Source: Paractinoplanes tereljensis (GTDB taxonomy: Bacteria > Actinomycetota > Actinomycetes > Mycobacteriales > Micromonosporaceae). Taken from it: a DNA stretch of 64,000 bases. The stretch spans positions 62,001-126,000 of the forward strand of contig NZ_BOMY01000033.1 of NCBI RefSeq assembly GCF_016862435.1, given 5' to 3'. The position numbers were made by a program, and so were the translations under genes. Under the pieces are notes generated by a model. It was not told the DNA's origin and made no database searches. It saw nothing but the letters and a program-made list of their open reading frames with translations. Positions 49,638 to 57,140 of this stretch are shown here, piece after piece (the stretch's first letter is position 1; each line of letters opens with the position of its first letter).

Positions 49638-50567
49638 ATGGCGCAAGCGTTTCTCAGCTACTCCAGCCAGGACTCGGAGATGGCCGGCCGCCTGGTCACC
49701 GACCTGCGCAAGGCCGGCCTGCAGATCTGGTACGACGCGGACATCCTGGCCGGTCAGCGCTGGGAGCCGCTGATCGCCGACCAGCTGGAACGGGCCGATG
49801 CGGTGATCGTGCTGATCAGCCCGGCCAGCCTGGTGTCCAAGTGGGTGCGGCACGAGTGGGACACCGCGCTGGGCCGCTCGGCCCGGGTGATCCCGGTCCT
49901 GGTCAACGGCGTCACCACCGGCGAACTGCCGGAGGAGTTGCACCAGCTGCAGGCGGTCCGCCTCACTGAGGAGGACTACTTCCGGGGGCTGCGCCGCCTG
50001 GTCGATTCGGTCAACGCGCTGGGCGCGTCGACCGCCCTGCCGCCGCCGACCGCGGGAGTCGACGTGGAACGCCTGGTCGACGACGCCGTCTCGCGCATCG
50101 TGGAGCGCCTCGAATCGGCCGGCCCGGCCACCAGCTCCGTCCTCAGTGACAGTCCGCCGACGGTGACGAGTGAGCCGCGTGACGACGGCCTGGTCTTCGT
50201 CATCTGCTCGTTCGCCGAGGATATGACTCCGGCCTACGAGGCGATCGCGGAGGCCGCCAAGGCGGTCGGCCTGCGCGCCGAGCGGGTCAAGGACGTGCCG
50301 GGCGACTACCGGATCACCGACAAGATGCTCGCGATGATCCGCCAGGCCCGGCTGGTGGTCGCCGACCTGACGCTGGAGCGTCCCAACGTCTACTTCGAAC
50401 TCGGCTACGCCCGTGCCCTCGGCCGCCAGGTGATCACCATCGCCCGCAAGGGCACGAAGGTCCACTTCGACGCCGCCGACTGGCCGTACATCTCCTACAT
50501 CGACTCGCGGCCCCTGGAACGGCAGCTGGCGACCCGCTTCGAGTACGAACTCGGCATCGAGCGCTAG
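49638..50567 (+). CDS. TIR-domain protein with C-terminal nucleotide-binding TIR-like domain
   Basis: 309 residues. The N-terminal TIR domain (1-130) shows AFLSYSSQDSEMAGRLVTDL, IWYDADILAGQRWEPLI and LVSKWVRHEWDTALGRS. Glu 73 matches the catalytic Glu of NAD-cleaving TIR domains such as SARM1, so NADase activity is plausible. A linker (130-180) leads to a second alpha/beta domain with LVFVICSFAEDMTPAYEAIA, LVVADLTLERPNVYFELGYA and RQVITIARKGTKVHFDAADW. This second part resembles the TIR-like, deoxyribosyltransferase-like fold seen in bacterial immune proteins. It converges on the NACHT gene; the two stop codons share one CTAG. Confidence 0.85.
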   Translation: MAQAFLSYSSQDSEMAGRLVTDLRKAGLQIWYDADILAGQRWEPLIADQLERADAVIVLISPASLVSKWVRHEWDTALGRSARVIPVLVNGVTTGELPEELHQLQAVRLTEEDYFRGLRRLVDSVNALGASTALPPPTAGVDVERLVDDAVSRIVERLESAGPATSSVLSDSPPTVTSEPRDDGLVFVICSFAEDMTPAYEAIAEAAKAVGLRAERVKDVPGDYRITDKMLAMIRQARLVVADLTLERPNVYFELGYARALGRQVITIARKGTKVHFDAADWPYISYIDSRPLERQLATRFEYELGIER

Positions 50568-53500
50568 CGGCGGGCCGCCGACAGTTCCCGGAGCATCTCC
50601 TGCTCGTGCCGGCCGACTACGCCGTCGTAGCGGACCCCTCGGCAGCGGAATGTCACTTGGAGCTGCCGTACCGGCCCGGAGTCGTTGTCGTCCAGCGGCG
50701 CGAGGCAGATGCGCCGGTCCCGGCCGCCGCTGACCAGGCGGTCCTGCCCGAGGAAGCACACCGATTCGACCGGGCCGTCGTGCAGCCGGAGCCGGAGCGG
50801 CTCCGGCTGCGTGCGCCGCGCGACATTGACGTGGTGCACCAGAACCGCACCGTTCTCGTGGCCGGTGAGGATCTCGAATCCGGTCGCCGCGGATGCTCGA
50901 AGAGCCATGCAGCGGGCCCCGGTCAGCGTGGTCGACCAGGCTTGGCCGGGCGTGTGCAGGATCAGCTCCGATCGGGTGGCGACCGCGTACCCGATCTTGC
51001 CGTGGACGGCCCAGGCCACCGCGCCCGGGTGACGCAGCGTCGTGCTGTCGCCGGTCGCCGGGGCGAACCAGTGAACGGCACCGCCGTCCTCGACGATCAG
51101 GGCCATCTCCTTCTCGTACGCTGGGGAGCGATAGCGCGACTGGGTCTTGAAGAGCGAGACCGGCCGCCACTCGCCCTGCTCCTGGCCGAGGATCCCGATC
51201 TGGCCGTCGCCGGCCGCGCCCAGCACCTCCGGCGCGACGAACCACAGCCGTCCGGCCGGGAACGGCAGGGTGTGCAGCACGGTGTCGGTCGCCCGGTGTG
51301 CCGTCAGCCGCCACTCCCGGATCGTTCCGTCGTCGTACGCGGCGTAAACGCGATCGTCGCCGCGGGTGGTGATGGCGGTGACCGCCGCCGTTTCCTGCAA
51401 TCGCACCCCGGTCAGGTCGGCATCGCGCAGGTCCGTCCCGGTCAGGTCGGCGTTGTCCAGCACGGCGGCACGCAGGGTGGAGCCGCGGAACGACTTGCCA
51501 CCGAGGTCGGCGCCGGCCAGCGACGCGCCGTCGAGGTTCAGCCCGGCCCAGTCGTCGCCGGGCAGCTGACCGGTCGCGGCGACCAGCAACGACGCCGCGT
51601 TGGCGCCGGCCGCCGATCCGCCGATCCGGGACTCGTGGGCGATCCGTTCGAGCGTGGCACGCCCGGCGGGATCGGTGCGGCCGGCGAGGATCAGCGCGGT
51701 GAAGTGCAGGATCTCCGGTGCGAGCAGCCGGTCCCCGAGGACGTCGGCGGCCGGCGCCGGCCCGTCCGCGATGGCCTGCGCCACCGCCCGCGCGACGAAG
51801 TACTCGCGCATCGACCGGTGGAAGAAATCGACCGGCCAGCGCTCCTCGTCGTCGCCGGGCGCCCTCTTGAGCAACGACCGGATGCGGACCCGGGCTGCCG
51901 CGTCGGCCCGGACAGCCTCGTCGCCGTCGTGCATGCGCCACAGCAGTTGGGCGAACCCCTGGTTGGATCCGCCGGACCGCCCCAACCGCTGTTCGAAGTC
52001 CTTCAGATAGACGTACGGGACATTGCCGCGGTGGAGTGTGAGCGCGACGCTCTCCATGATTCTCAGCAGGTTGCCGACGATCTCGTCCGGCCGCACCAGC
52101 AGCCGTTCGTCCTCGAGCAGCTCCAGCTTGCGGTGCAGCGAGTTGGCCACGTAGGACTCGTACAGCAGATGCTCGTCGAACTCGGAGCCCGACAAGCGCG
52201 GCAGCATCTCCCGGATCATCTCGTAGTACAGCGGTTTGGTGGCCAGCCCGACCGGATCGTGCAATTCCTGCAGCCGATCGACGATCTGGCGGAGTTGGCG
52301 GTCGGCGGCACCCTGGCGCAGGGCCGAGATCACCTCGGCGCGCTCGATCGGCGCCAGCCGGAACACCGGTGGGCGTTCGATGCGCTCCAGCACCGCGCGC
52401 TGCACCTCCGCAGCGCCGAAGACGTGCGACCGGGAGGTGATCAGGACCTTGGACCGGCTGAATTCGTGGCAGCAGTCGCGCAGCAGGGTGACGTTGCGGG
52501 CGACCTGTGACCAGGACAGATCACCGGACATCTCGTCGAATCCGTCCAGGATGACCAGCGTGCGGTGTTCCTCGACGAGCCGGTTCCAGGACGCCAGGTC
52601 GGCACCGAGGTATTCGAGCCGCTGTCGCAGCAACTCCCGTCCGCTGCCGGCCGCGGTCAGCTCGCTCAGTGCCAGGCGGATCGGGATGAATCGCGATGCT
52701 CCGGCCTCGCACAGCCGCCGAGCCAGGTTGTAGGTGAAGAACGTCTTGCCGTCGCCGAAATCGCCGAGCAGCATCAGCGTCGGTGCCCGCTCCTCGTCCA
52801 GCCAGGCGTTGACGTGGTCGAGCAGCGTGCCGTCCAGCAGGGAGCCCGACTCGTTGAGGGCACGCACCGGCAGCTGCTGCCGGAACGAGGCGTCGAGGGT
52901 GGCCGGCACCTCGCCGACCATGCAGAGCCGGGCCGGACGGTCGAGGTACTCCTGCCAGACCGGCGGCAGACGGGGCCGGGCGGGGAGCATCGCGGCCAGG
53001 GCTGCTGGTGTCCCCACGTCGTCGCCGTCGATGGTTACCACGGTGAAGGGGTAGGCGCGGCGCTCGTTCCAGGCCAGGGCCTGTCGGCGGAGTGGCTCGG
53101 CGATCGCGCCCTGGGCGGCGGCCACGATCAGGTAATCGATGCCGTCCCGGATCAGCTCGGCCTCGCGGTTCATCAGCTTCGGGGCCACCTCGCTGATGCC
53201 CAGTCCGGCATAGCCGCTGTCGAAGATTACGTGGCACATCGCGGCACCGGTCCGGGCCCGTGCCCGGAACTCACCGGAACCGCGGAGGCTGACTTTCATG
53301 TCGAAAACGTGGTTCAGGGCGTCGGCCATCTGTCTGACTCGTTGGCCCATGGCATCCAGAACGGCTCGAACCACGGCTTCGTCACTATCGAGGGGGCGAT
53401 CGGCCGGGACGAACGATTCAGCCGGTGGGCTGGCCGATTCGGCGGTCATGAGGTCGAGGTCGACTGTCCCGCGGTGGGCGGTGGTGCGGGCGCCCACACC

Positions 53501-54595
53501 ACCGGTCAACCGCCGCCACAGGCCCGCGACGATGCCGCGGGCCGGGTCCGGCAGCGTGACGAAGCCGGTCTGTTGCGACAGGTCGGCGTCGTCGCGGGAC
53601 ACCCGCCGGGCGGTCTCCCAGTCGCCGTCCGCGATGGACGTTCGCAGGTCGGCCTCGGCCGAACTCCGCTCACGGTCGTCGGCTCGGCGCAGTGCGGCAG
53701 TCAGGTGGGCGACGGCGAACGGATCGTCGAGCAGCCCGGCCAGTGCCGGCCAGCCGCTCACGACGCGGATCGCCGCGCTCTGATCGCCCGCGAGCAGCCG
53801 CCGCAGTGCGGCGGGTGGAATGCGGTGGCGCGCGCCGACCACCGCGGCGATCTCGGACATCTGCTCGAAGCTGGGCGCTTCTCGCTGAACGAAGTCGCGG
53901 ACGAACCCGACCGGGTCGTCCTCCAGCACCTCGTCGATGTCGGCGAGCAGGTCCGGGGCCTCGACGCCCGACCAGAAGGCGTTGCGGGCGATGACGGTGT
54001 GGTCCCCGTCGTGGGTCGGGTTGATCAGCCCGACCCCGCCGAACCGGACCCACTCGGAGACGGTGATCTCGCCGTTGTGGTCGAGATCGGCGGCACCGGT
54101 ACGGAGTCCGGTCACCAGACACTCGGTGAGTGACGGCCGGACCGGACGGTCCGGGTCTTCGGCCTGCGACTCGAGGATGGCCACGCCCGGCGGAATCAAG
54201 AGGTCGGCGGACCAATCGACCGGCCCGCCGCAGCAGTCGAGGACCAGGACGTGCTGCACGCCCCGGGACTCCGGGCCCGGCAGGAAGGCATCCGGCCACA
54301 GCACAGCCGCCTGGTCGGACAACACCCGACCGAGTTGGAGGAGGGGAGCGCCATCCCAGTGCCCCGCGAGGTAGAGAAGAGAAAGGTCGCCGGGCCGCGC
54401 ATCGCGGTGCGTCCGGGTGACTGCCTCGTCCAGTTCGTCCTGTCCCGGCGCGACCAGCATGGTGACGTCGAAGCCGCCGATCTTCGGATCCCGCAGGACA
54501 GTGGCCAGTTGGCCGACATCGACGTGTTTGGCACAGGCGTGCGACTCGCTCGGATATTGCCACCGCGCGACGGCCAGCAGCGCTCGCCGAGCCAT
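50564..54595 (-). CDS. Caspase-like / NACHT / pentapeptide / beta-propeller STAND protein
   Basis: 1343 residues from ATG 54595 (the frame is open to 54691, start uncertain). Order: caspase-like domain (about 1-200) with His in LYLAGHWDGAPL (about 75-82) and Cys in HVLVLDCCGGPVDW (about 115-122); helical region (about 220-370); an unassigned alpha/beta segment (about 430-560); NACHT ATPase with Walker A LLGDFGDGKTF (about 606-616), Walker B TLVILDGFDEM (about 678-690) and LITSRSHVFG; helical arm; pentapeptide repeats GASLAGADLGGKSFRGSTLR (about 1013-1065); C-terminal beta-propeller. This is the plan of NLR-like bacterial immune proteins that trigger a protease on infection. It probably works with, or beside, the TIR protein. 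Confidence 0.82.
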   Translation of the reverse strand: MARRALLAVARWQYPSESHACAKHVDVGQLATVLRDPKIGGFDVTMLVAPGQDELDEAVTRTHRDARPGDLSLLYLAGHWDGAPLLQLGRVLSDQAAVLWPDAFLPGPESRGVQHVLVLDCCGGPVDWSADLLIPPGVAILESQAEDPDRPVRPSLTECLVTGLRTGAADLDHNGEITVSEWVRFGGVGLINPTHDGDHTVIARNAFWSGVEAPDLLADIDEVLEDDPVGFVRDFVQREAPSFEQMSEIAAVVGARHRIPPAALRRLLAGDQSAAIRVVSGWPALAGLLDDPFAVAHLTAALRRADDRERSSAEADLRTSIADGDWETARRVSRDDADLSQQTGFVTLPDPARGIVAGLWRRLTGGVGARTTAHRGTVDLDLMTAESASPPAESFVPADRPLDSDEAVVRAVLDAMGQRVRQMADALNHVFDMKVSLRGSGEFRARARTGAAMCHVIFDSGYAGLGISEVAPKLMNREAELIRDGIDYLIVAAAQGAIAEPLRRQALAWNERRAYPFTVVTIDGDDVGTPAALAAMLPARPRLPPVWQEYLDRPARLCMVGEVPATLDASFRQQLPVRALNESGSLLDGTLLDHVNAWLDEERAPTLMLLGDFGDGKTFFTYNLARRLCEAGASRFIPIRLALSELTAAGSGRELLRQRLEYLGADLASWNRLVEEHRTLVILDGFDEMSGDLSWSQVARNVTLLRDCCHEFSRSKVLITSRSHVFGAAEVQRAVLERIERPPVFRLAPIERAEVISALRQGAADRQLRQIVDRLQELHDPVGLATKPLYYEMIREMLPRLSGSEFDEHLLYESYVANSLHRKLELLEDERLLVRPDEIVGNLLRIMESVALTLHRGNVPYVYLKDFEQRLGRSGGSNQGFAQLLWRMHDGDEAVRADAAARVRIRSLLKRAPGDDEERWPVDFFHRSMREYFVARAVAQAIADGPAPAADVLGDRLLAPEILHFTALILAGRTDPAGRATLERIAHESRIGGSAAGANAASLLVAATGQLPGDDWAGLNLDGASLAGADLGGKSFRGSTLRAAVLDNADLTGTDLRDADLTGVRLQETAAVTAITTRGDDRVYAAYDDGTIREWRLTAHRATDTVLHTLPFPAGRLWFVAPEVLGAAGDGQIGILGQEQGEWRPVSLFKTQSRYRSPAYEKEMALIVEDGGAVHWFAPATGDSTTLRHPGAVAWAVHGKIGYAVATRSELILHTPGQAWSTTLTGARCMALRASAATGFEILTGHENGAVLVHHVNVARRTQPEPLRLRLHDGPVESVCFLGQDRLVSGGRDRRICLAPLDDNDSGPVRQLQVTFRCRGVRYDGVVGRHEQEMLRELSAARR

Positions 54596-54756
54596 CAGCC
54601 GGTCTGTTGATCGCCGTGCGTCACCATGGAGCGACCTTACGGCGAGCCGGGCAGGACGGTCAGGTTGTAGCTCGCCCCGGTCGAGTGACAAAACAGGCCG
54701 TTGACCACGGCGGTGCTGACCTCGCTGCGGTGCGGGGTTTCTGAAAGAGTCGGTGC

Positions 54757-55194
54757 ATGACGTTCGATGCGCGTAACGGGACCCGTGGGGCTCGGCAGCC
54801 TGGCGGGCTGCTGTTGAAGCTGGCCAACAAGCTCACCATGGGCAAGATCCGGCGCAAGGCCGGCAGCCTGCTCATCCTCACCACGGTCGGCCGCAAGTCC
54901 GGTGAGGAGCGGCAAAGCCCGCTTCGCTGGTTCCCCGATCCGAGTGGCTGGCTGATCGTCGCGTCGGCCGGCGGCGGCTCGGCCAACCCGGCCTGGTACT
55001 ACAACCTCAAGGCCAACCCGGACAAGGTCAAGGTCCAGATCGGTGAGGAGACCGCGGCGGTGACCGCCGAGCAGTTGCACGGGGAGGACTACGCGGCGGC
55101 CTGGCAGCTGATCACCGGCACGGCTGAGCAATTCGCCGGTTATCAGCAGAAGACCGACCGGGAGATTCCGGTGATCAGGCTGACGCGGGCGTGA
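54757..55194 (+). CDS. Deazaflavin (F420)-dependent nitroreductase family protein
   Basis: 145 residues of the Ddn/split-beta-barrel family. Visible blocks are LLILTTVGRKSGEERQSPLR (about 37-56), GWLIVASAGGGSANPAWYYN (about 65-84) and NLKANPDKVKVQIG. Members bind F420 and reduce quinones or nitro compounds at the membrane. AAAGAG precedes the ATG. It overlaps the MerR gene tail by 20 bp in a convergent way. Confidence 0.88.
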   Translation: MTFDARNGTRGARQPGGLLLKLANKLTMGKIRRKAGSLLILTTVGRKSGEERQSPLRWFPDPSGWLIVASAGGGSANPAWYYNLKANPDKVKVQIGEETAAVTAEQLHGEDYAAAWQLITGTAEQFAGYQQKTDREIPVIRLTRA

Positions 55195-55531
55195 CCGAAT
55201 ACTGATCGACCAGGCCGGCGAGGATGTCGCGGGTCTGGTTCAAGCTTTCGATCTGGGCTGACACCCGGTCGAGTTCGCCGCGCAGGCGGCCGGCCAGCCA
55301 CGGCGTGCGCAGTGACGCGTCGCTGATGCATGGCAGCACGTCGGCGATGGTGACGCTGTTCAGGCCGGCCGCCAGCAGCGACTGGATCAGCGTCACCCGC
55401 TCGACCGCGCCGGGCGGATAGATCCGCTGGCCGCCGCCGGTGCGGGTGGACGACAGCAGACCCTGCTCCTCGTAATAGCGCAGCGAGCGGGCCGAAGCCC
55501 CGGTCGCCGCCGACAAATCCCCGATCCGCAT
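55175..55531 (-). CDS. MerR-family transcriptional regulator
   Basis: 118 residues from ATG 55531, with GGGAGA upstream. The N-terminal winged helix MRIGDLSAATGASARSLRYY with EEQGLLSSTRTGGGQRIYPP is classic MerR. The C-terminal coiled coil holds a single Cys (DVLPCISDA), so it resembles small-molecule or redox sensors rather than metal sensors. It is divergent from an old yellow enzyme gene, with a perfect palindrome at 55573-55586 between them, and probably controls that gene. Confidence 0.88.
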   Translation of the reverse strand: MRIGDLSAATGASARSLRYYEEQGLLSSTRTGGGQRIYPPGAVERVTLIQSLLAAGLNSVTIADVLPCISDASLRTPWLAGRLRGELDRVSAQIESLNQTRDILAGLVDQYSVTPASA

Positions 55532-55572
55532 TGATGTCTCCCGCGCCACAAGCTGAGCAAAGCCCTTGAAGC

Positions 55573-55586
55573 TCACATCCATGTGA
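55573..55586. promoter_or_regulatory. Palindrome between merR and OYE genes, probable operator
   Basis: TCACAT-cc-ATGTGA, a perfect 6-2-6 palindrome 18 nt before the oxidoreductase start. TACCGT at 55592-55597 is 6 nt before its ATG and could be the -10 box. Confidence 0.6.
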
Positions 55587-55603
55587 AGTTTTACCGTACC
55601 GGT

Positions 55604-56605
55604 ATGAGCACTCCACTGGACACCCTCGCCCGGCCCATCACTCTCGGCAAACTGGACCTGAGCAGCCGATTCGTCATGGCGCCGATGACCCGCAAGCGAT
55701 CACCCGGCGGCGTGCCCACCGCGGAGAACGCCGCCTATTACCGGCGGCGCGCCGAGCACGGCGTCGGCCTGATCATCACCGAGGGCGCCCTGATCGGCCA
55801 CCCGTCGGCGAGCCACGAGGACGACGTCCCGCGCCTCACGCCGGGACCGGCCGAGGACGGCTGGCGCCTGGTCACCTCCGAGGTGCACGCGGCCGGCGGC
55901 CGGATCGCCGCGCAGATCTGGCACCTCGGCAGCGAGCGCATGCCGGCCGAGACCGCCTGGACCCCGGACAACATCAACATCAACGGCTTCGATCAACTGC
56001 TGCAGGCGTACGCCCAGAGCGCCCGCGTCGCCGCCGGCGCCGGATTCGACGCCGTCGAGATCCACGCCGCACACGGCTATTTGCTCGACGAGTTTCTGTG
56101 GCCGCACACGAACCACCGCAGCGACCGATTCGGCGGTGGACCGAAGGAGCGCGCGACCTTCCCCGCCGAGGTGATCCGGACGGTCCGCGACAACATCCCG
56201 GAGGACATGCCGCTGATCGTCCGCTTCTCCCAGTTCAAGGAGCGAGATTACGCCGCTCGGATCGCCGACACGCCGACCGAGCTCGGCGACATCCTCGGAA
56301 AGTTCGCCGAGGCCGGCGCCGATGTGCTGCACGCGTCCCAGCGCCGCTTCTGGGAGCCCGCCTTCGCCGGCGACCCGGCCAACCTGGCCGGCTGGGCCAA
56401 GCGCCTGACCGGCCTCCCGACCATCACGGTCGGCTCGGTCGGCCTTGACCAAACCCGCCTGGCCGACCTGGCCAAGCACGACGCCGACCTGGTCGCCCTG
56501 GGCCGCGTGCTGATCACCAACCCGGACTGGGTCACCCTCGCCACCACCGGCCGTGACCAGGAGATCCGCCCCTACCGCAAGGCCGACGAGGACATCTACC
56601 ACTGA
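55604..56605 (+). CDS. Old yellow enzyme-type alkene reductase
   Basis: 333 residues from ATG 55604. The FMN-binding TIM barrel shows RFVMAPMTRKRSPGGVPTAE, GLIITEGALIGHPSASHEDD, AAQIWHLGSERM, the catalytic His pair in VEIHAAHGYLLDEFLWPHTN (about 147-166) and DADLVALGRVLITNPDWV. Members reduce activated C=C bonds of enals, enones and maleimides with NAD(P)H. Divergent placement with a MerR gene suggests induction by an electrophile. Its 3' end overlaps the TspO gene by 10 bp. Confidence 0.92.
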   Translation: MSTPLDTLARPITLGKLDLSSRFVMAPMTRKRSPGGVPTAENAAYYRRRAEHGVGLIITEGALIGHPSASHEDDVPRLTPGPAEDGWRLVTSEVHAAGGRIAAQIWHLGSERMPAETAWTPDNININGFDQLLQAYAQSARVAAGAGFDAVEIHAAHGYLLDEFLWPHTNHRSDRFGGGPKERATFPAEVIRTVRDNIPEDMPLIVRFSQFKERDYAARIADTPTELGDILGKFAEAGADVLHASQRRFWEPAFAGDPANLAGWAKRLTGLPTITVGSVGLDQTRLADLAKHDADLVALGRVLITNPDWVTLATTGRDQEIRPYRKADEDIYH

Positions 56606-57078
56606 CCGCGGTTGCGCTGAGCGATAGCCGCATTCAGGCCGGTGGCGAAGAGACACCAGGCCGCGTACGGGACGAGCGCCCGCGCCGCCACCGGGTCGTG
56701 CCGAGCCGTTCGGCGGATCAGGTCGAGGTTGCTCGCGTCCAGCGCGAGCGTCCCGGCCAGCCCGCCCAGCACGCTGCGCCGCCCGAAGAACAGCCAGTTC
56801 CAGCCGGCGTTGGCGGCCAGGTTGACCCCGAACGCGGTGATCAACTCCCGGCGCTCCGGCCCGCGCGTCCGTAGCACCGCATGCCCGCCGGCCCACGCGA
56901 TGCTCGCGTACAGAGGCGTCCAGACGGCCCCGAACGCCCAGCCCGGCGGCTGCCAGGACGGCTTCGCCAGGGTGCGATACCAGCGTGTTCCGGTGTTCAC
57001 CGCCGTCGACCCGGCCACGGCAGTAGCGGTCACGGCGCCGGCCGCCACCGCGTAGGTAACCCATCGTCGCGTACTCAT
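56596..57078 (-). CDS. TspO/MBR family tryptophan-rich sensory protein
   Basis: 160 residues from ATG 57078, with AAAGGG upstream. Five membrane helices with the family blocks WYRTLAKPSWQPPGWAFGAV, WTPLYASIAWAGG and NLAANAGWNWLFFGRRSVLG. TspO proteins bind porphyrins and other ligands at the membrane. It is divergent from the helicase gene; no functional link is visible. Confidence 0.9.
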   Translation of the reverse strand: MSTRRWVTYAVAAGAVTATAVAGSTAVNTGTRWYRTLAKPSWQPPGWAFGAVWTPLYASIAWAGGHAVLRTRGPERRELITAFGVNLAANAGWNWLFFGRRSVLGGLAGTLALDASNLDLIRRTARHDPVAARALVPYAAWCLFATGLNAAIAQRNRGQW

Positions 57079-57140
57079 AAGTTCTACCCTTTCCCGCGAA
57101 TCGCCAGCGGAATCACCACCAACCTTGCTGGAATCGGGAT

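Noticed and set aside
54637..55131. Minus-strand frame ending with a protein-like tail (GLFCHSTGASYNLTVLPGSP)
   Set aside because: Most of it is antisense to the Ddn-family gene. The last about 30 residues could be a relic of an older gene, but there is too little to call.
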